Below, in pieces: positions 5,794-7,239 of a stretch of DNA of 7,239 nt. Under the pieces are notes generated by a model. That model did not search any database. It saw only the letters and a list, made by a program, of their open reading frames with translations, and was not told the DNA's origin. A program made the position numbers and the translations under genes. Positions within the stretch are counted from its first letter, which is position 1. Every line of letters starts with the position of its first letter. The DNA is from G020354785 sp965602045 (lineage in GTDB: Bacteria; Bacteroidota; Bacteroidia; Bacteroidales; UBA10428), in NCBI GenBank assembly GCA_965602045.1, contig CBFCXR010000135.1, positions 1-7,239 of the forward strand, given 5' to 3'.

Positions 5794-7185
5794 ATGAAAT
5801 ATGACGTGTTAGTTATTGGCAGTGGTCCGGGTGGATATGTGGCTGCTATACGTGCTTCGCAATTAGGGATGAAAGCAGGAATTATTGAAAAATCCGAATT
5901 AGGGGGGATTTGTCTGAATTGGGGTTGTATTCCTACAAAATCATTGCTTAAAAGTGCCCAGGTATATGAGTATATGAAACATGCCAGCGATTATGGTATT
6001 TTTATACAAGGTACAGCAAAACCGGATTTTTCAAAAATTATCGAAAGAAGCAGGAGAGTCGCAGAAGATATGAGTAAGGGTATTCAATTTCTTTTAAAGA
6101 AAAATAAGGTTGACCATATTGCCGGTTATGGAAAGTTGATTGATAATAAAACTGTTGAAGTAACTAAAACAGACAGGAAAAAGGAAAGAATTTCAGCAAC
6201 CCATATAATATTAGCCACAGGTGCCAAATCAAAGGAATTGCCAAATTTAAAACAAGACGGTAAAAAAATCATTGGTTACCGTGAAGCCATGACATTGCAA
6301 AAACAACCGGGTTCCATGGTTGTAGTGGGTTCAGGTGCCATAGGAAGTGAGTTTGCACAATTTTATAATTCGCTGGGTACCGAAATAATATTAGTAGAAT
6401 TATTGCCGAATATTGTTCCTGTGGAAGATGAAGAAGTATCAAAGCAGCTGGAAAGGTCATTCAAAAAAGCCGGAATGAAAGTTTATACAGGTTCATCTGT
6501 TGAGTCTGTAGATACATCCGGTAATAAATGTAAGATAAGAATAAAGACTAAAAAGGGAGAAGAGACCCATGAAACTGAAATAGTACTTTCAGCAGTAGGA
6601 ATAACTCCAAACCTGGAAAATATAGGTCTTGAGGCCATAGGTATAGAGATCGAAAATGGAAAAGTAAAGGTAGACGATTTTTACAGGAGTAATGTAAATA
6701 ATATTTATGCCATTGGAGATATTGTCCACGGCCCTGCCCTGGCTCATGTGGCATCAGCGGAAGGAATTGTATGTGTAGAAAAAATAGCCGGCAAAAATCC
6801 GGAACCTGTTGATTACAATAATGCTCCTGGTTGTACTTATACAAATCCACAGATTGCATCTGTAGGTTATACTGAAAAAGCTGCAAAAGAAGCAGGCTAT
6901 GATATTCTGATTGGAAAATTTCCATATTCTGCATCAGGAAAAGCAAATGCTGCCGGACATAAAGATGGTTTTATAAAATTGATTTTCGATGCTAAATACG
7001 GAGAATTACTTGGCGGACATATGATCGGCGATAATGTTACAGAATTAATAGCAGAAATTGTTGTAGCACGAAAACTTGAAACCACAGGACACGAAATAAT
7101 TAGATCAATACATCCTCATCCAACTATGTCTGAAGCCATAATGGAAGCGGCAGCAGCTGCCTACAACGAAGTGATACATTTATAA
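5794..7185 (+). CDS. lpdA: Dihydrolipoyl dehydrogenase (E3)
   Basis: This complete 463-residue flavoprotein re-oxidises dihydrolipoyl groups, passing electrons to NAD+, for pyruvate, 2-oxoglutarate or branched-chain 2-oxoacid dehydrogenases or the glycine cleavage system. The FAD-binding GSGPGG is at 9-14 and the redox disulfide GGICLNWGCIP has C40 and C45. The NAD-binding VVVGSGAIGSEF is at 176-187, the second FAD motif YAIGDI at 305-310, and GPALAHVASAEG at 313-324. The C-terminal dimer domain ends with HPHPTMSE, in which H442 and E447 match the catalytic His-Glu pair. The start ATG follows an A-rich leader without a clear ribosome-binding site. No E1, E2 or glycine cleavage gene is visible, so the complex served is unknown; partners could begin just past the right edge, or the gene may act alone. 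Related flavin disulfide reductases are unlikely because the full E3 motif set is present. Confidence 0.96.
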   Translation: MKYDVLVIGSGPGGYVAAIRASQLGMKAGIIEKSELGGICLNWGCIPTKSLLKSAQVYEYMKHASDYGIFIQGTAKPDFSKIIERSRRVAEDMSKGIQFLLKKNKVDHIAGYGKLIDNKTVEVTKTDRKKERISATHIILATGAKSKELPNLKQDGKKIIGYREAMTLQKQPGSMVVVGSGAIGSEFAQFYNSLGTEIILVELLPNIVPVEDEEVSKQLERSFKKAGMKVYTGSSVESVDTSGNKCKIRIKTKKGEETHETEIVLSAVGITPNLENIGLEAIGIEIENGKVKVDDFYRSNVNNIYAIGDIVHGPALAHVASAEGIVCVEKIAGKNPEPVDYNNAPGCTYTNPQIASVGYTEKAAKEAGYDILIGKFPYSASGKANAAGHKDGFIKLIFDAKYGELLGGHMIGDNVTELIAEIVVARKLETTGHEIIRSIHPHPTMSEAIMEAAAAAYNEVIHL

Positions 7186-7239
7186 TTAATATTTTAGATA
7201 CCAGGTCGAAAAGAACAATTGTCCGTTTAAAGCATGAAC

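Noticed and set aside
6548..6946. 132-codon open frame antisense to lpd
   Set aside because: Its Leu/Gln/Phe-rich, low-complexity translation is as expected from the reverse of a real coding sequence; no domain is recognisable.
7186..7239. Possible next gene starting at the ATG at 7234
   Set aside because: Only two codons are inside the window and no ribosome-binding site is evident, so neither a gene nor its strand can be supported.

Overview
The window looks like low-GC chromosomal DNA from a member of the Bacteroidota (Bacteroidetes). Three things point there: a four-domain OmpA protein (TPR, beta-propeller, carboxypeptidase-regulatory fold, OmpA C-terminal) of the type seen in the type IX secretion protein PorE; starts that mostly lack a clear Shine-Dalgarno sequence and lie in A/T-rich leaders; and one exact match to the Bacteroidetes -7 promoter element TAnnTTTG. 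I see no insertion sequence, phage gene, CRISPR array, tRNA or rRNA.

Left part (1-1957). A plus-strand fragment carries the last 56 codons of a MacB/FtsX-type ABC transporter permease. It converges, across an 18-bp gap, on a minus-strand radical SAM gene of the PflX-like family (COG1313). That protein has an unusual N-terminal arginine-pair plus membrane segment. Behind it on the minus strand is a YfiR-family (DUF4154) periplasmic protein, which ends at a strong intrinsic terminator (about 1394-1430). The terminator separates it from the radical SAM gene, so the two are probably not one operon.

Middle (1958-4394). A 284-bp divergent intergenic region separates the YfiR gene from the PorE-like OmpA gene. 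It holds a 10-bp direct repeat with an exact 20-bp period and a perfect 8+8 bp interrupted palindrome. In Pseudomonas, YfiR is controlled by YfiB, an OmpA-domain lipoprotein. A YfiR homologue lying head-to-head with a peptidoglycan-binding OmpA protein is therefore the most suggestive arrangement here, though a functional link is only inference.

Right part (4395-7239). Two housekeeping genes follow on the plus strand: an AzgA/PbuG-type purine permease of the NCS2 superfamily and a complete dihydrolipoyl dehydrogenase. Each has its own A/T-rich leader, and weak hairpins lie after the OmpA and permease genes. They are probably separate transcription units, although read-through cannot be excluded.

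I do not see a clear, previously undescribed multi-gene system. The points that best repay attention are the possibly membrane-anchored or exported radical SAM enzyme, the YfiR/OmpA divergent pair and the structured DNA between them.
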